Assembly: GCA_016709665.1 (NCBI GenBank)
Contig: JADJMI010000004.1
Location: 1 to 64,000 of the forward strand
From: Betaproteobacteria bacterium
GTDB taxonomy: Bacteria; Pseudomonadota; Gammaproteobacteria; Burkholderiales; Usitatibacteraceae
Reading direction: 5' to 3'
Length of the DNA stretch: 64,000 bases
Numbering within the stretch: the first letter of the stretch is position 1; each line of letters begins with the position of its first letter. A program made the translations under genes and the position numbers. Below, one piece after another: positions 37,013-46,243 of the stretch. The notes under the pieces are model-generated. The model was not told the origin of the DNA. It worked only from the letters and a program-made list of their open reading frames with translations, and did not search any database.

Positions 37013-38274
37013 TCGGTTCACTCTCCCGCAACCAGCTGGACGCCATCCGCGGCGCCCTGGTCGCCGTGCTGCCCTCGCGAAGCCCGGCCGACGTGGTGCT
37101 CAAGTTCTACTTTCGCGACCATCGGCAGCTCGGCGCGCGCGATCGCGCCCTGGTGGCGGACACCGTCTACACCGTGCTGCGCCATCGCCGCGTGCTGGAG
37201 GCCGTGACGCCCTCGGCTTCGCCCCGCGAGCTCGCCCTCGCCTCGCTGGTGAGGTTCCAGGGGTACGGCGTGGGGCCCCTCGAGCCGGTACTCAAGGCCG
37301 AGGAGCACACCTGGCTCGTCGCGCTGAAGGCTCGCGATCTCGACCAGCTGCCCTTCGCCGTGCGCGCGGACCTGCCGGACTGGGTCGTGGAGCGCCTTCG
37401 CACCCGCTTCGCCGATTCCGAGATCCTCGCCCTGGCGCGCAGCCTCGCGAGCCCCGCCCCGCTCGACCTGCGCGTGAACACGCTGCAGGCCCCGCGCGAT
37501 GCCGTGCTGCAGCGGCTCGAGGCGGACGGCATCGAGGCGACCGCCACGCGCTATTCGCCCCTCGGCGTGCGCCTCAAGGAGAAGATCGCCCTCAACCGGC
37601 ACCCGATGTTCCTCGCCGGCGCCGTCGAGGTGCAGGACGAGGGCAGCCAGCTCCTGGGCCTGCTCGTCGAGCCGAGGCGCACGGACATGGTCGTCGATTT
37701 CTGCGCCGGCGCCGGCGGCAAGACGCTGCAGCTGGGCGCCGCGATGAACTCCCAGGGCCGGCTCTACGCCTTCGACGTGTCGGACAAGCGCCTCGCCAAT
37801 CTCACGCCGCGCCTTCGCCGTTCCGGCCTGTCCAACGTGCACCCCCAGCGCATCGAGGGCGAGAACGACGCCAAGGTGAAGCGCCTTCGCGGCAAGATCG
37901 ACCGCGTGCTGGTCGACGCGCCGTGCACGGGCCTGGGGACGCTTCGCCGCAACCCGGACCTGAAGAGCCGCCAGAGCGAGCAGAGCCTCGCGGAACTCAA
38001 CGCCAAGCAGTACGCCATCCTCGAGGCGGGCGCCTCGCTCCTCAAGCCGGGCGGTCGCCTCGTCTACGGCACCTGCAGCCTGCTCGCGGAAGAGAACGAG
38101 TCCATCGTCGAGCGATTCCTCGCCGCGCACCCGGATTTCGCGCTCGTTCCCGCGGGCGAGGTGCTCGCGCGGCAGGGCATCGCGATCCCGGGCTGCGAAC
38201 GCTACCTGGCGCTCTCGCCCGTGAAGCACGACACCGACGGGTTCTTCGCGGCCGTCCTCCAGCGCGCGGCGTGA
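37009..38274 (+). CDS. RsmB/NOP-family RNA (cytosine-5) methyltransferase
   Basis: An intact 421-residue SAM-dependent RNA methyltransferase. The N-terminal 140 residues are helical and NusB-like. The SAM site reads VVDFCAGAGGKTLQLGAAM, the general Cys motif VDAPCTGLGTLRRNPDLK, and the catalytic Cys motif VYGTCSLLAEENE. RsmB methylates 16S rRNA C967; close relatives modify other rRNA or tRNA sites, so I do not assign a symbol. The start codon overlaps the DUF3108 stop (ATGA). Confidence 0.92.
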   Translation: MIGSLSRNQLDAIRGALVAVLPSRSPADVVLKFYFRDHRQLGARDRALVADTVYTVLRHRRVLEAVTPSASPRELALASLVRFQGYGVGPLEPVLKAEEHTWLVALKARDLDQLPFAVRADLPDWVVERLRTRFADSEILALARSLASPAPLDLRVNTLQAPRDAVLQRLEADGIEATATRYSPLGVRLKEKIALNRHPMFLAGAVEVQDEGSQLLGLLVEPRRTDMVVDFCAGAGGKTLQLGAAMNSQGRLYAFDVSDKRLANLTPRLRRSGLSNVHPQRIEGENDAKVKRLRGKIDRVLVDAPCTGLGTLRRNPDLKSRQSEQSLAELNAKQYAILEAGASLLKPGGRLVYGTCSLLAEENESIVERFLAAHPDFALVPAGEVLARQGIAIPGCERYLALSPVKHDTDGFFAAVLQRAA

Positions 38275-38822
38275 GGGCGGCGCTTCTCGTCCTCGCGTTC
38301 GCGGGCGCCGCGCACGCCGCATCGCCTTCGCCCGCGCCCTCGGCGGAGCGCGCCGCCCCCAACGCCCGCGTCGAGTCGTACTTCACGCCCGGCGACCCAG
38401 TCGATCGCGTGGTGGCCTCGCGCATCGACTCGGCCCGGCGCACCGTCCACGTCGCCGCGTACCTGTTCACCAATCGCCGCATCGCCGCGGCACTCGTCCG
38501 CGCCGCGAAGCGCGGGGTCGCGGTGGAACTCGTCGCCGACGCCTCCCAGTTCGCCTCCGGCGGCCTGCCGCGCCTTCGCGACCTGGATCGTGCCGGCGCG
38601 CGCATCTGGCTGCGCGAGGGGCTCGCCGCCTTCCACCACAAGGTGGTTCTCGTGGATGCCGCCTCGCCCTCGGCGGTCGTGATGACCGGCAGCTTCAACT
38701 TCACCCACGCCGCGCAGGATCGCAACGCCGAGAACCTCGTCGTCATCGAGAGCCGACCGGTGGCCGCGCGGTTCCTCGCGGATTTCGAGCGGCATCGGGC
38801 CGCATCGTCGCGGTTACAATGA
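38271..38822 (+). CDS. phospholipase D-like nuclease, single HKD motif
   Basis: An intact 183-residue exported protein starting with GTG at 38271 and overlapping the methyltransferase stop (GTGA). The signal peptide is VRAALLVLAFAGAAHAASP. The one HKD motif is FHHKVVLVDAASPSAVVMTG followed by SFNFTHAAQDRNAENLVV. Single-motif members of this family (Nuc-like endonucleases) work as dimers. With a signal peptide it is likely a periplasmic nuclease or phosphodiesterase. Length fits the Nuc group. Confidence 0.88.
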   Translation: MRAALLVLAFAGAAHAASPSPAPSAERAAPNARVESYFTPGDPVDRVVASRIDSARRTVHVAAYLFTNRRIAAALVRAAKRGVAVELVADASQFASGGLPRLRDLDRAGARIWLREGLAAFHHKVVLVDAASPSAVVMTGSFNFTHAAQDRNAENLVVIESRPVAARFLADFERHRAASSRLQ

Positions 38823-38829
38823 GCGCCGC

Positions 38830-40104
38830 ATGAGCCCCCTCGAAAAAACCCTCGAAGCCGTCGCCACCCAGCTCTCCGGCACCGCCACGCTCGTCCAGGC
38901 CGGCGTGATCCTGGGCGGCCTCTCCCTGGGTTGGTTCGTCGGCAACGCACTGCGTAGGCGCGTGGCCGACCGCGGGGTGTGGGCCTTCGGCGAGGGCGGC
39001 TTCGACCGCGTCGCCAATCCCCTGGTGGCCCTGGCCGCCATGTGGGCCGCGCGGCTCGTCGTGCGCAAGTCGCACGCGACGCACTTCATCGACGTCGCCA
39101 TCGGCCTCGTCGCCGCCTTCGCGATCATCCGCTTCGCGGTGTACGTGCTGCGCCACGTGCTGCCGCAGGGGTCTTTCCGGCGCGGCTCCGAGCGCACGAT
39201 CGCCATCGCCATCTGGGTCGGCTTCGCGCTGCACTTCACGGGCCTGCTGCCGGAGGTGTGGGAGGCCCTCGATTCCGTCGGCTTCACGGCCGGCAAGCAG
39301 CGCATCTCCCTGCTGCTCGTGCTGCAGGGCCTCGTCTCCGTGGCCGTGACGCTCGCCATCACCATGTGGCTCGCGAGCCTCGTCGAAGGCCGCCTGCTCG
39401 CCGCGGATTCGATGGAGCTCTCCACGCGCGTCGTCATCGCCAAGGTGGTGCGCGCCCTCGCGTTCTTCCTCGCGATCCTCGTGGCGCTGCCCATCGTCGG
39501 CATCGACATCACCGCGCTGTCGGTCTTCAGCGGCGCCCTCGGCGTGGGCGTGGGCCTGGGGCTGCAGAAGATCGCGAGCAACTACGTGAGCGGCTTCATC
39601 ATCCTGCTCGACCGCTCGATCCGCATCGGCGACTTCGTCGCGGTCGACAACCGGCAGGGCGTCGTGAAGGCGATCGAGTCGCGCTACACCGTCATCCGCA
39701 GCCTGGACGGGACCGAGTCCATCCTCCCGAACGAGACGCTCATCACCCAGAGCGTCACCAACCACTCGTTCACCGACCCGAAGGTGCTCATCAAGGTGAA
39801 GGTGAGCGTGGGGTACGACTCGGGCATCGACCGCGTCTTCGCGATCCTCACCGATTGCGCCAAGGCGCAGGATCGGGTCCTGGCCGAGCCGCCCCCGGGC
39901 GCGTGGATCGCCGCCCTGGGCGACAACGGCATCGATGTCGAGCTCGGCTTCTGGATCGCCGACCCGGACCAGGGGCAGGCGGCCCTGCGAGGCGCGGTGC
40001 TTCGGGGGGCTTTGGAAGCGTTCCGGGCCGAGGGGATCGAAATCCCCTTCCCGAAGCGCGACGTCACGGTCGTGGCGGGTTCCTGCCCCCCTGAAAGCCT
40101 TTGA
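38830..40104 (+). CDS. small-conductance mechanosensitive channel family protein (MscS-like)
   Basis: An intact 424-residue membrane protein. Several N-terminal helices lead to the pore-lining family segment LGVGVGLGLQKIASNYVSGF and the beta-domain LLDRSIRIGDFVAVDN, SRYTVIRSLDGTESILPNET. It ends in a mixed alpha/beta cytoplasmic part. MscS channels open under membrane tension to relieve osmotic shock. It begins seven bases after the PLD gene. The 121 bases downstream up to the desaturase carry a TAAAAT that resembles a -10 element at 40153-40158. Confidence 0.93.
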   Translation: MSPLEKTLEAVATQLSGTATLVQAGVILGGLSLGWFVGNALRRRVADRGVWAFGEGGFDRVANPLVALAAMWAARLVVRKSHATHFIDVAIGLVAAFAIIRFAVYVLRHVLPQGSFRRGSERTIAIAIWVGFALHFTGLLPEVWEALDSVGFTAGKQRISLLLVLQGLVSVAVTLAITMWLASLVEGRLLAADSMELSTRVVIAKVVRALAFFLAILVALPIVGIDITALSVFSGALGVGVGLGLQKIASNYVSGFIILLDRSIRIGDFVAVDNRQGVVKAIESRYTVIRSLDGTESILPNETLITQSVTNHSFTDPKVLIKVKVSVGYDSGIDRVFAILTDCAKAQDRVLAEPPPGAWIAALGDNGIDVELGFWIADPDQGQAALRGAVLRGALEAFRAEGIEIPFPKRDVTVVAGSCPPESL

Positions 40105-40225
40105 TTCAAAAGGGTTTTGACTTCCGCCAACCGGCTACGGGGGCAAGTGCGGTAAAATCGGCCCTCCTACAAACCACGACGGTGCCCTCCCAACGGGAGC
40201 GGGACCGCACGAGGGCGCCCCACAC

Positions 40226-41407
40226 ATGTTCCAAGGCCTGCTGAACCTCCCCTGGTGGGGCGACCTGCTCGCGCTCCTCGTCCTGGTGCAGATCACCATC
40301 GCGGGGGTCACGCTCTACCTGCACCGCTGCCAGGCGCACCGGGCGCTGGACCTGCACCCGATCGTGAGCCACTTCTTCCGGCTCTGGCTGTGGCTCACCA
40401 CGGGCATGGTCACGAAGGAATGGGCGGCCATCCACCGCAAGCACCACGCCAAGTGCGAGACGGTCGACGACCCGCACAGCCCGCAGGTGCTCGGGATCAA
40501 CCGCGTGCTCTTCACGGGCGTCACGCTCTACGTGAAGGAATCGCACGTCCCCGAGACGATGTCGCGCTACGGGCACGGCACGCCGGACGACTGGCTCGAG
40601 CGCAACCTCTACACGCCCTGGCACAAGCTGGGCGTCGTGGTGATGGCTTCGGTCGACGTCGCCCTCTTCGGCCTGGTGCCGGGCCTGCTGATTTTCGGCA
40701 TCCAGATGGCGTGGATTCCCTTCTGGGCCGCCGGCGTCATCAACGGCATCGGCCACTTCTGGGGCTACCGCAAGTTCCAGACCGAGGACGCGAGCACCAA
40801 CATCGTCCCCATCGCCGCGTGGATCGGCGGCGAGGAACTGCACAACAACCACCACGCCTTCCCCACCTCCGCCAAGTTCTCGGTGCAGTGGTACGAGTTC
40901 GACCTGGGCTGGTTCTACATCCGCACGCTCTCGCTGCTCGGGCTCGCCCGCGCCAAGAAACTGCCTCCGCGCGTGCGCCTGGACCCGACCAAGTCGGTCG
41001 TGGACGCCCAGACGCTCGAGGCCGTGGCGACCAACCGCTACGAGGTCCTCGCCAAGTACGCCAAGTCGATGAAGCTCGCGTGGAACGAGGAGGTGGCGAA
41101 GCTTCGCGAGAAGCAGATCTTCGCCGACGGCGCCGCCGCCCGCCGCCTGCGCCGCTCGATCACCAAGGGCCTCGCGCCTTCGGCCGAGGCTGAGCGCGAA
41201 GCCGTCGAACGGGCGCTCGCGACGAGCCCGCGCCTCGCGACGCTCTACCGCATGCGCGAGGAGCTCCAGCGCACGTGGGAGCGCTCGACGCTCTCCACGG
41301 ACCAGCTCGTGCAGCAACTGCGCGACTGGTGCGATCGCGCCGAGGCCAGCGGCATCGAGGCCCTGGCCGAATTCTCGCGGCGACTGCGCCGCTACGCCGC
41401 CGCCTGA
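40226..41407 (+). CDS. membrane fatty-acid (acyl-CoA delta-9-type) desaturase
   Basis: An intact 393-residue di-iron membrane desaturase. The three histidine boxes are clear: HRCQAH at 33-38, HRKHH at 70-74 and HNNHH at 206-210. Helical stretches at 12-31 and 140-178 make the membrane part. It inserts a double bond into saturated acyl chains and so adjusts membrane fluidity. The C-terminal 110 residues are a long, charged helical extension (with ATSPRLATLYRMREELQRT) beyond the core. The SDR gene starts two bases after its stop. Confidence 0.93.
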   Translation: MFQGLLNLPWWGDLLALLVLVQITIAGVTLYLHRCQAHRALDLHPIVSHFFRLWLWLTTGMVTKEWAAIHRKHHAKCETVDDPHSPQVLGINRVLFTGVTLYVKESHVPETMSRYGHGTPDDWLERNLYTPWHKLGVVVMASVDVALFGLVPGLLIFGIQMAWIPFWAAGVINGIGHFWGYRKFQTEDASTNIVPIAAWIGGEELHNNHHAFPTSAKFSVQWYEFDLGWFYIRTLSLLGLARAKKLPPRVRLDPTKSVVDAQTLEAVATNRYEVLAKYAKSMKLAWNEEVAKLREKQIFADGAAARRLRRSITKGLAPSAEAEREAVERALATSPRLATLYRMREELQRTWERSTLSTDQLVQQLRDWCDRAEASGIEALAEFSRRLRRYAAA

Positions 41408-41409
41408 GC

Positions 41410-42882
41410 GTGCCCGCCCCCGGGCCGTCCGCGCCGCCGGGCACGGCCCTCGTGTTCGGGGCGAGCGGCTACATCGGAAGCCACCTGGTTCCCGCGCTCG
41501 CCGCGCGGGGCTGGCGCGTGCGCGCCACGGCCCGCCACCGCAAGGTGCTCGAGGCGAAGCCGTGGAACGGCGTCGAGCTCGCCGAGGCGGATGCGCTCGA
41601 TCCGGTTTCGCTCCCCGCCGTTCTCGCGGGCATCGACGTCGCCTACTACCTCGTCCATTCGATGGCGGCGGGCAAGAACTTCGGCGCGCTCGACCTCGAG
41701 GCCGCAGACCACTTCGGCAGGGCCGCGGCCGCGGCGGGCGTGAAGCGCATCGTCTATCTCGGCGGCCTCGTCCCGGAAGACGCGACCTCCGAGCACCTCA
41801 TCTCCCGCCGAGACACGGGCGCGCGCCTGCGGCAGCATCCGGTACCGGTCACGGAAATCCGCGCCGGCATCATCGTCGGCCCGGGCTCGGCGGCTTTCGA
41901 GGTGATGCGCGACCTCGTGCTTCACCTGCCCGTCATGGTGACGCCCAAGTGGGTGCAGGCGAAGAGCCCGCCCATCGCCCTGGACAACCTGCTGCACTAC
42001 CTGGCCGAGGCGTCGCTGCATCCCGAGATGGTTGGCGGCATCTACGATTGCGCGGGCCCGGAGACGCTCGACTACCGCACGATGATGTGCGCGATCGCGC
42101 GCATCATGGGACGGCGCGAACCGTGGATCCTGCCCGTGCCCGTGCTCACCCCGGAGCTCTCGGCCTATTGGCTGCGGTTCGTGACCTCGGTGCCCACCAA
42201 TGTCGCGCGCGCGCTGATCGGCGGGCTCAAGCACGACTTCGGCGCGAACGACGAGCCCATCCGGCGCCTCATCCCCCAGGCGCTCCTGGGCTTCGACGAC
42301 GCGGTGAAGGCCGCGCTGGAAGCCGAGGCCCGCCACACCGTGGTGGCGCGCTGGACCGAGGGCGCCTTCGTTTTCCGCGAATACCGCGCCGACTACGGGT
42401 ACTACGCCAAGCAGGCCGGCGGCGAGTTCCGCACGCGCGCGACGGCGGAGTCCCTGTGGCGCGTCGTGCGCGCCATCGGCGGCGAAAACCGCTACTACGC
42501 GTACAACTTCCTCTGGTGGATGCGCGAGGTGATCGACTGGATGGTGGGCGGCAACGGCCTCAACTACGGCCGCCGCGATCCGGACGACGTGCGCGTGGGG
42601 GACGTGATCGACTCCTGGCGCGTGATGGGCGTGGAGCCCGCGCGCAGGCTCACGCTCGTCTTCGGCATGAAGGCGCCGGGCGCCGGCGTGCTCGAGTTCG
42701 AGATCGAGGAGACGGGGCCGGACGAAAGGCGCATCGCCATCACGGCCTATTGGCATCCCGCCGGCATCTGGGGGCTCGCCTACTGGTGGGCGATGTTTCC
42801 GGCGCACCTGTTCCTGTTCGCCGGGTTCACGAAGGCGATCGCGCAGCGCGCACTCGATTACGACGCGAAGCCGCGGGACTGA
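41410..42882 (+). CDS. SDR-family NAD(P)-binding protein with C-terminal DUF2867
   Basis: An intact 490-residue two-part protein. The N-terminal Rossmann domain has VFGASGYIGSHLVPALAARG, DVAYYLVHSM and KRIVYLGGLVP, as in atypical SDRs (YbjT-like). From about residue 320 a DUF2867 domain follows (RATAESLWRVVRAIGGENRY, YAYNFLWWMREVIDWMVGG and YWHPAGIWGLAYWWAMFPAH). The start is a GTG at 41410. It likely acts as an oxidoreductase or regulatory NAD(P) sensor; with the desaturase directly upstream a lipid substrate is possible. Ends at a hairpin terminator. Confidence 0.9.
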   Translation: MPAPGPSAPPGTALVFGASGYIGSHLVPALAARGWRVRATARHRKVLEAKPWNGVELAEADALDPVSLPAVLAGIDVAYYLVHSMAAGKNFGALDLEAADHFGRAAAAAGVKRIVYLGGLVPEDATSEHLISRRDTGARLRQHPVPVTEIRAGIIVGPGSAAFEVMRDLVLHLPVMVTPKWVQAKSPPIALDNLLHYLAEASLHPEMVGGIYDCAGPETLDYRTMMCAIARIMGRREPWILPVPVLTPELSAYWLRFVTSVPTNVARALIGGLKHDFGANDEPIRRLIPQALLGFDDAVKAALEAEARHTVVARWTEGAFVFREYRADYGYYAKQAGGEFRTRATAESLWRVVRAIGGENRYYAYNFLWWMREVIDWMVGGNGLNYGRRDPDDVRVGDVIDSWRVMGVEPARRLTLVFGMKAPGAGVLEFEIEETGPDERRIAITAYWHPAGIWGLAYWWAMFPAHLFLFAGFTKAIAQRALDYDAKPRD

Positions 42883-42885
42883 AAG

Positions 42886-42915
42886 CAAAAAGCCCCGCCG
42901 GGGCGGGGCTTCTGC
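42886..42915. terminator. hairpin terminator between SDR and rpmG genes
   Basis: AGCCCCGCC / GGCGGGGCT forms a perfect nine-base-pair stem at 42891-42910 with a two-base loop (in practice a seven-base-pair stem with a larger loop). The run of five A on the left side gives a U tract on the minus-strand transcript, so it mainly ends rpmB-rpmG; on the plus strand the tail CTTCTG is poor. Confidence 0.8.
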
Positions 42916-42936
42916 GGGCCGGCCGGGTGCCGGAAG

Positions 42937-43092
42937 CTACTTGAGCTTCGTTTCCTTGTAGGCGACGTGCTTCCGGGCGACCGGGTCGTATTTCATCATC
43001 TCCAGCTTTTCCGGCTTGGTCTTCTTGTTCTTGGTGGTCGTGTAGAAATGGCCGGTGCCGGCGGACGACTCGAGCTTGATCTTTTCGCGCAT
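42937..43092 (-). CDS. rpmG: 50S ribosomal protein L33
   Basis: A 51-residue ribosomal protein: MREKIKLESSAGTGHFYTTT, then KNKKTKPEKLEMMKYDPVAR and the terminal KHVAYKETKLK. It is the zinc-free form of L33, without Cys pairs. It follows rpmB by eight bases and ends just before the hairpin terminator. Confidence 0.98.
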   Translation of the reverse strand: MREKIKLESSAGTGHFYTTTKNKKTKPEKLEMMKYDPVARKHVAYKETKLK

Positions 43093-43100
43093 GGCCGTTC

Positions 43101-43337
43101 CTAGATCTTGATGCCGCGGGCGCGCATGTCGGCAAGCACGGTGTCGATCCCGTTCTTGTCGATGAGGCGAAGGCCGGCATTGGTGAGGCGCATCGAGACG
43201 TAGCGGTTCTCGCTCTCGACCCAGAACTTGCGATACTGCAGGTTGGGCAGGTAGCGGCGCTTCGTCTTGTTGTTGGCGTGGGACACGTGGTTGCCCACGA
43301 TGGGGCCCTTGCCCGTGACCTGGCAGACTCGAGACAT
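43101..43337 (-). CDS. rpmB: 50S ribosomal protein L28
   Basis: A 78-residue ribosomal protein starting MSRVCQVTGKGPIVGNHVSH, with ANNKTKRRYLPNLQYRKFWV and ending DMRARGIKI. It heads the rpmB-rpmG operon and has a good sigma-70 promoter upstream. Start ATG at 43337. Confidence 0.98.
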   Translation of the reverse strand: MSRVCQVTGKGPIVGNHVSHANNKTKRRYLPNLQYRKFWVESENRYVSMRLTNAGLRLIDKNGIDTVLADMRARGIKI

Positions 43338-43385
43338 TGTTCTCTCCATGGCCCGCCGACGAAAAGCCGTGGCGGAAAGCCAAAC

Positions 43386-43415
43386 AGTATAGCCGAGCCC
43401 GGGCCTGCCGATCAA
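43386..43415 (-). promoter_or_regulatory. sigma-70 promoter of rpmB-rpmG
   Basis: On the minus strand: TTGATC, an 18-base spacer, TATACT, with the -10 about 50 bases before the rpmB ATG. Both boxes are close to consensus in an otherwise very GC-rich setting. Confidence 0.75.
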
Positions 43416-43439
43416 CCTGATTCCGTTGGGCTTTTTGCC

Positions 43440-44116
43440 CTAGAGGAGCCCGCGCTCCGCGAAGGAGAGCCCCGCGCCCGGCGCGACGATGAAGTGGTCG
43501 AGCACCTTCACGTCGACCAAGGCCAGCGATTCGGCCAGGGCGCGCGTAAGTGCTTGATCCTGAATGGAGGGTTCCGCAACCCCCGACGGATGGTTGTGCG
43601 CCAGGATCACGCCGGCGGCATTGTGGGCAAGCGCTCGCTTGACGACCTCCCGCGGGTAGACGCTCGTCTGGGTGAGCGTGCCGCGGAAGAGCTCCTCGGC
43701 GGCGATGACCCGGTTCTGCGCATCGAGGAAGACCACCCAGAAGACCTCGTGCCCGAGGTGCTGGAGGCGAAGCCGCAGGTAGGAGCGGACGGCCGAAGGG
43801 GAGGCGAGGCTGTCCCGGGCCTGCATCTGCTCGGCCAGCACCCGCCGGGCCACTTCCCGCGCGGCGACGAACCTGGCCGCCTTCGCCTCGCCCACGCCCG
43901 GCACGCGGGCGACATCGCCCGACGGGGCTTCCAGGAGGCCGGACAGGCGCCCGAACCGCTCGAGCAGGGCTCGCGAAAGATCGACCGCAGCATGCCCGGC
44001 GCGCCCGTTGTCGAGGAGGACCGCGACGAGTTCCGCGTCCGAAAGGGCGGCGGGACCGCGCGCCGCGAGCCTTTCGCGCGCGGGCGTTCGGGGGCCGGCC
44101 CGGAAACCGGGGCCAT
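43440..44116 (-). CDS. radC: RadC family DNA repair / JAB1-MPN metalloprotease-fold protein (one frameshift)
   Basis: A mended 225-residue RadC. The helix-hairpin-helix part reads VARVPGVGEAKAARFVAARE. The JAMM-type metal site is GVILAHNHPSGVAEPSIQD, preceded by FLDAQNRVIAAEELFRGTL. One missing base near 44075 splits the N-terminal ERPR segment from RLAARGPAALSDAELVAVLL. I start it at the ATG at 44116 (MAPVSG), as the usual RadC N-terminus is about this long; an ATG at 44134 is possible. The true role of RadC is disputed. It is divergent from coaBC. Confidence 0.88.
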
Positions 44117-44146
44117 GGGAAATTCCCTCTCCATTAGAATGGCTGG

Positions 44147-45376
44147 ATGGAAGAAACCGCGAAGCGCCGCATCCTGCTGGGGGTCACCGGGGGCATTGCC
44201 GCCTACAAGGTGGCCGAGCTCGCGCGGGCGCTACAGAAGAACAACGTCGAAGTGCGCGTCGCGATGACAGAAGCCGCCACGCATTTCGTCGGCCCCGCGA
44301 CGTTCCAGGCGCTGACCGGCCGCCCCGTCGCGCTCGATGAGTGGGATGCGGGCGTGCCGAACGCCATGCCCCACATCGAGCTCTCGCGCGAAGCGGACGC
44401 GATCGTGATCGCCCCCGCCAGCGCCGACTTCCTCGCGAAGCTCGCCCACGGTCTCGCGGACGACCTGCTTTCCACGACGTGCCTCGCCCGCAACTGCCCG
44501 CTGATCGTCGCTCCGGCCATGAACCGCGAGATGTGGGACAACCCGGCCACGCAGCGAAACGTGGAGCGCCTGCGCGCCGACGGCATCGCGATCCTCGGAC
44601 CCGCCGCGGGCGACCAGGCCTGCGGCGAGACGGGCATGGGCCGCATGCTCGAGCCGGAGGATTTGCTCGCGTCGATCCTCGCGCGCTTCGCGCCACGCCG
44701 CCTCGCGGGAAAGAAGGTGGTGGTCACCGCCGGCCCCACGTTCGAGGCGATCGACACGGTGCGCGGCATCACCAACCGCAGCTCGGGCAAGATGGGCTAT
44801 GCGCTCGCGGCCGAAGCCCTGGCCGAAGGCGCGTCGGTGACGCTCGTGTCGGGTCCCACCGCCCTCGCACCGCCGACGGGCGTCGCTTTCGTCCCGGTGA
44901 CGAGCGCCGCCGAGATGCTCGCCGCGGTCGAGGCGGCGATCGGCGACGCGGATGTCTTCCTGTCGGTCGCGGCCGTGGCGGATTACACGCCCGTCCGTCC
45001 TTCGGCGAGGAAGATCAAGAAGAGCGACGAGGCCCTGCGCATCGACCTCGAGCCCACCGTCGACATCCTCGCGCGCGTGGCCGCCCGGGCGGGGGCGCCC
45101 TTTTGCGTCGGGTTCGCGGCCGAAAGCGAGAACCTCGCCGAGTACGCGCAATCCAAGCGCAAGCGCAAGGGCATCCCGATGATCGTGGCGAACCTCGTGC
45201 AACAGGCCATCGGCCGCGACGACAACGAGGTGGTGATCCACGACGCGTCCGGCGCCCACCCGCTGCCGCGCGCGGCCAAGGCGCAGGTCGCCGCCGCCAT
45301 CCTTTCGCACGCCCTCGGGCTCATGGCGTCGCGTCCGCCGCGCGCCGCCGGCCGTCCGCTCCAGCAGGTTTCCTGA
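44147..45376 (+). CDS. coaBC: bifunctional phosphopantothenoylcysteine decarboxylase / phosphopantothenate-cysteine ligase
   Basis: An intact 409-residue CoA-synthesis enzyme. The N-terminal flavoprotein CoaC half has LLGVTGGIAAYKVAELAR, MPHIELSREADAIVIAPAS, APAMNREMWDNPATQRNV and CGETGMGRMLEP (active-site Cys). The C-terminal CoaB half starts at KKVVVTAGPTFEAIDTVRGI and has NRSSGKMGYALA and KIKKSDEALRIDL. It continues the pantothenate route of panB and panC elsewhere in the window. dut follows 49 bases downstream. Confidence 0.97.
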   Translation: MEETAKRRILLGVTGGIAAYKVAELARALQKNNVEVRVAMTEAATHFVGPATFQALTGRPVALDEWDAGVPNAMPHIELSREADAIVIAPASADFLAKLAHGLADDLLSTTCLARNCPLIVAPAMNREMWDNPATQRNVERLRADGIAILGPAAGDQACGETGMGRMLEPEDLLASILARFAPRRLAGKKVVVTAGPTFEAIDTVRGITNRSSGKMGYALAAEALAEGASVTLVSGPTALAPPTGVAFVPVTSAAEMLAAVEAAIGDADVFLSVAAVADYTPVRPSARKIKKSDEALRIDLEPTVDILARVAARAGAPFCVGFAAESENLAEYAQSKRKRKGIPMIVANLVQQAIGRDDNEVVIHDASGAHPLPRAAKAQVAAAILSHALGLMASRPPRAAGRPLQQVS

Positions 45377-45425
45377 ACCGCCCCCGCCCAAGAGCGAACG
45401 CGACGAACGCTCGCCCCTCCCCGTC

Positions 45426-45875
45426 ATGAAGACTCTCGACGTCAAGATCCTCGACGAGCGCATCCGCGCAAACCTCCCCGCCTACGCCACGGGCGGCTCC
45501 GCCGGCCTCGACCTGCGAGCGTGCCTCGAATCGCCGCTCACGCTCGCGCCCGGGGACACGTTCCTCGTGCCGACGGGCCTCGCCATCCACATCGGCGATC
45601 CGGGTCACGCCGCGATGATCATTCCGCGCTCGGGCCTGGGACACAAGCACGGCATCGTGCTCGGCAACCTCGTCGGCCTCATCGACTCGGACTACCAGGG
45701 ACAGCTGTTCGTCTCGTGCTGGAACCGCGGCAAGGAGCCCTTCGTGGTGAACCCGCTCGAGCGCATCGCCCAGCTCGTGGTGGTGCCCGTGCTCCAGGTC
45801 GAGCTCAACGTCGTGGCGTCGTTCGACGAAAGCGACCGCGGCAGCGGCGGCTTCGGCTCGACGGGAAAGCACTAG
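45426..45875 (+). CDS. dut: dUTP diphosphatase
   Basis: An intact 149-residue trimeric dUTPase, keeping uracil out of DNA and making dUMP. The five motifs are present: GSAGLDLRACLE, PRSGLGHKHGIVLGN, GLIDSDYQGQLFVSCWNRG, RIAQLVVVPV and the Gly-rich tail RGSGGFGSTGKH. It follows coaBC, as in many Proteobacteria, and cbiX begins two bases after its stop. Confidence 0.97.
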   Translation: MKTLDVKILDERIRANLPAYATGGSAGLDLRACLESPLTLAPGDTFLVPTGLAIHIGDPGHAAMIIPRSGLGHKHGIVLGNLVGLIDSDYQGQLFVSCWNRGKEPFVVNPLERIAQLVVVPVLQVELNVVASFDESDRGSGGFGSTGKH

Positions 45876-45877
45876 CC

Positions 45878-46243
45878 ATGCAGGGCATCGTCCTTTTCGC
45901 CCACGGCGCCCGCGACCCCGAATGGGCGCAGCCGTTCGAGGCCATGCGCGCGCGACTGCAGGCACGCCGTCCCGAGTTCCCCGTGGAACTCGCCTTCCTG
46001 GAGCGCATGGAGCCCACGCTGGAGGCCGCCGTGGACTCGCTCGCCGTCCGGGGCGTCGCGGCCATCACGGTGTTTCCGATCTTCATGGCGCAGGGCGGCC
46101 ATCTCAAGCACGACCTGCCCCAGATGATCGAGGCGATTCGCGCGAGGCATCCGCGCGTCCCCATCGCCCTGGCGAGCGCCGTGGGCGAAGTGCCCGAAAT
46201 CGTCGAGGCGATCGCCGACTGGGTCCTGCGCAGCGTCGACTAG
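45878..46243 (+). CDS. cbiX: small CbiX-type sirohydrochlorin cobalt/iron chelatase
   Basis: An intact 121-residue single-domain chelatase. It has the N-terminal His motif VLFAHGARDPEWAQPFEAM, FLERMEPTLEAAVDSLAVRG and the second His region FPIFMAQGGHLKHDLPQMIE. Short CbiX proteins work as dimers and insert Co or Fe into sirohydrochlorin. No other cobalamin or siroheme gene lies nearby. Its last four bases overlap the end of the convergent lipoprotein gene. Confidence 0.9.
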   Translation: MQGIVLFAHGARDPEWAQPFEAMRARLQARRPEFPVELAFLERMEPTLEAAVDSLAVRGVAAITVFPIFMAQGGHLKHDLPQMIEAIRARHPRVPIALASAVGEVPEIVEAIADWVLRSVD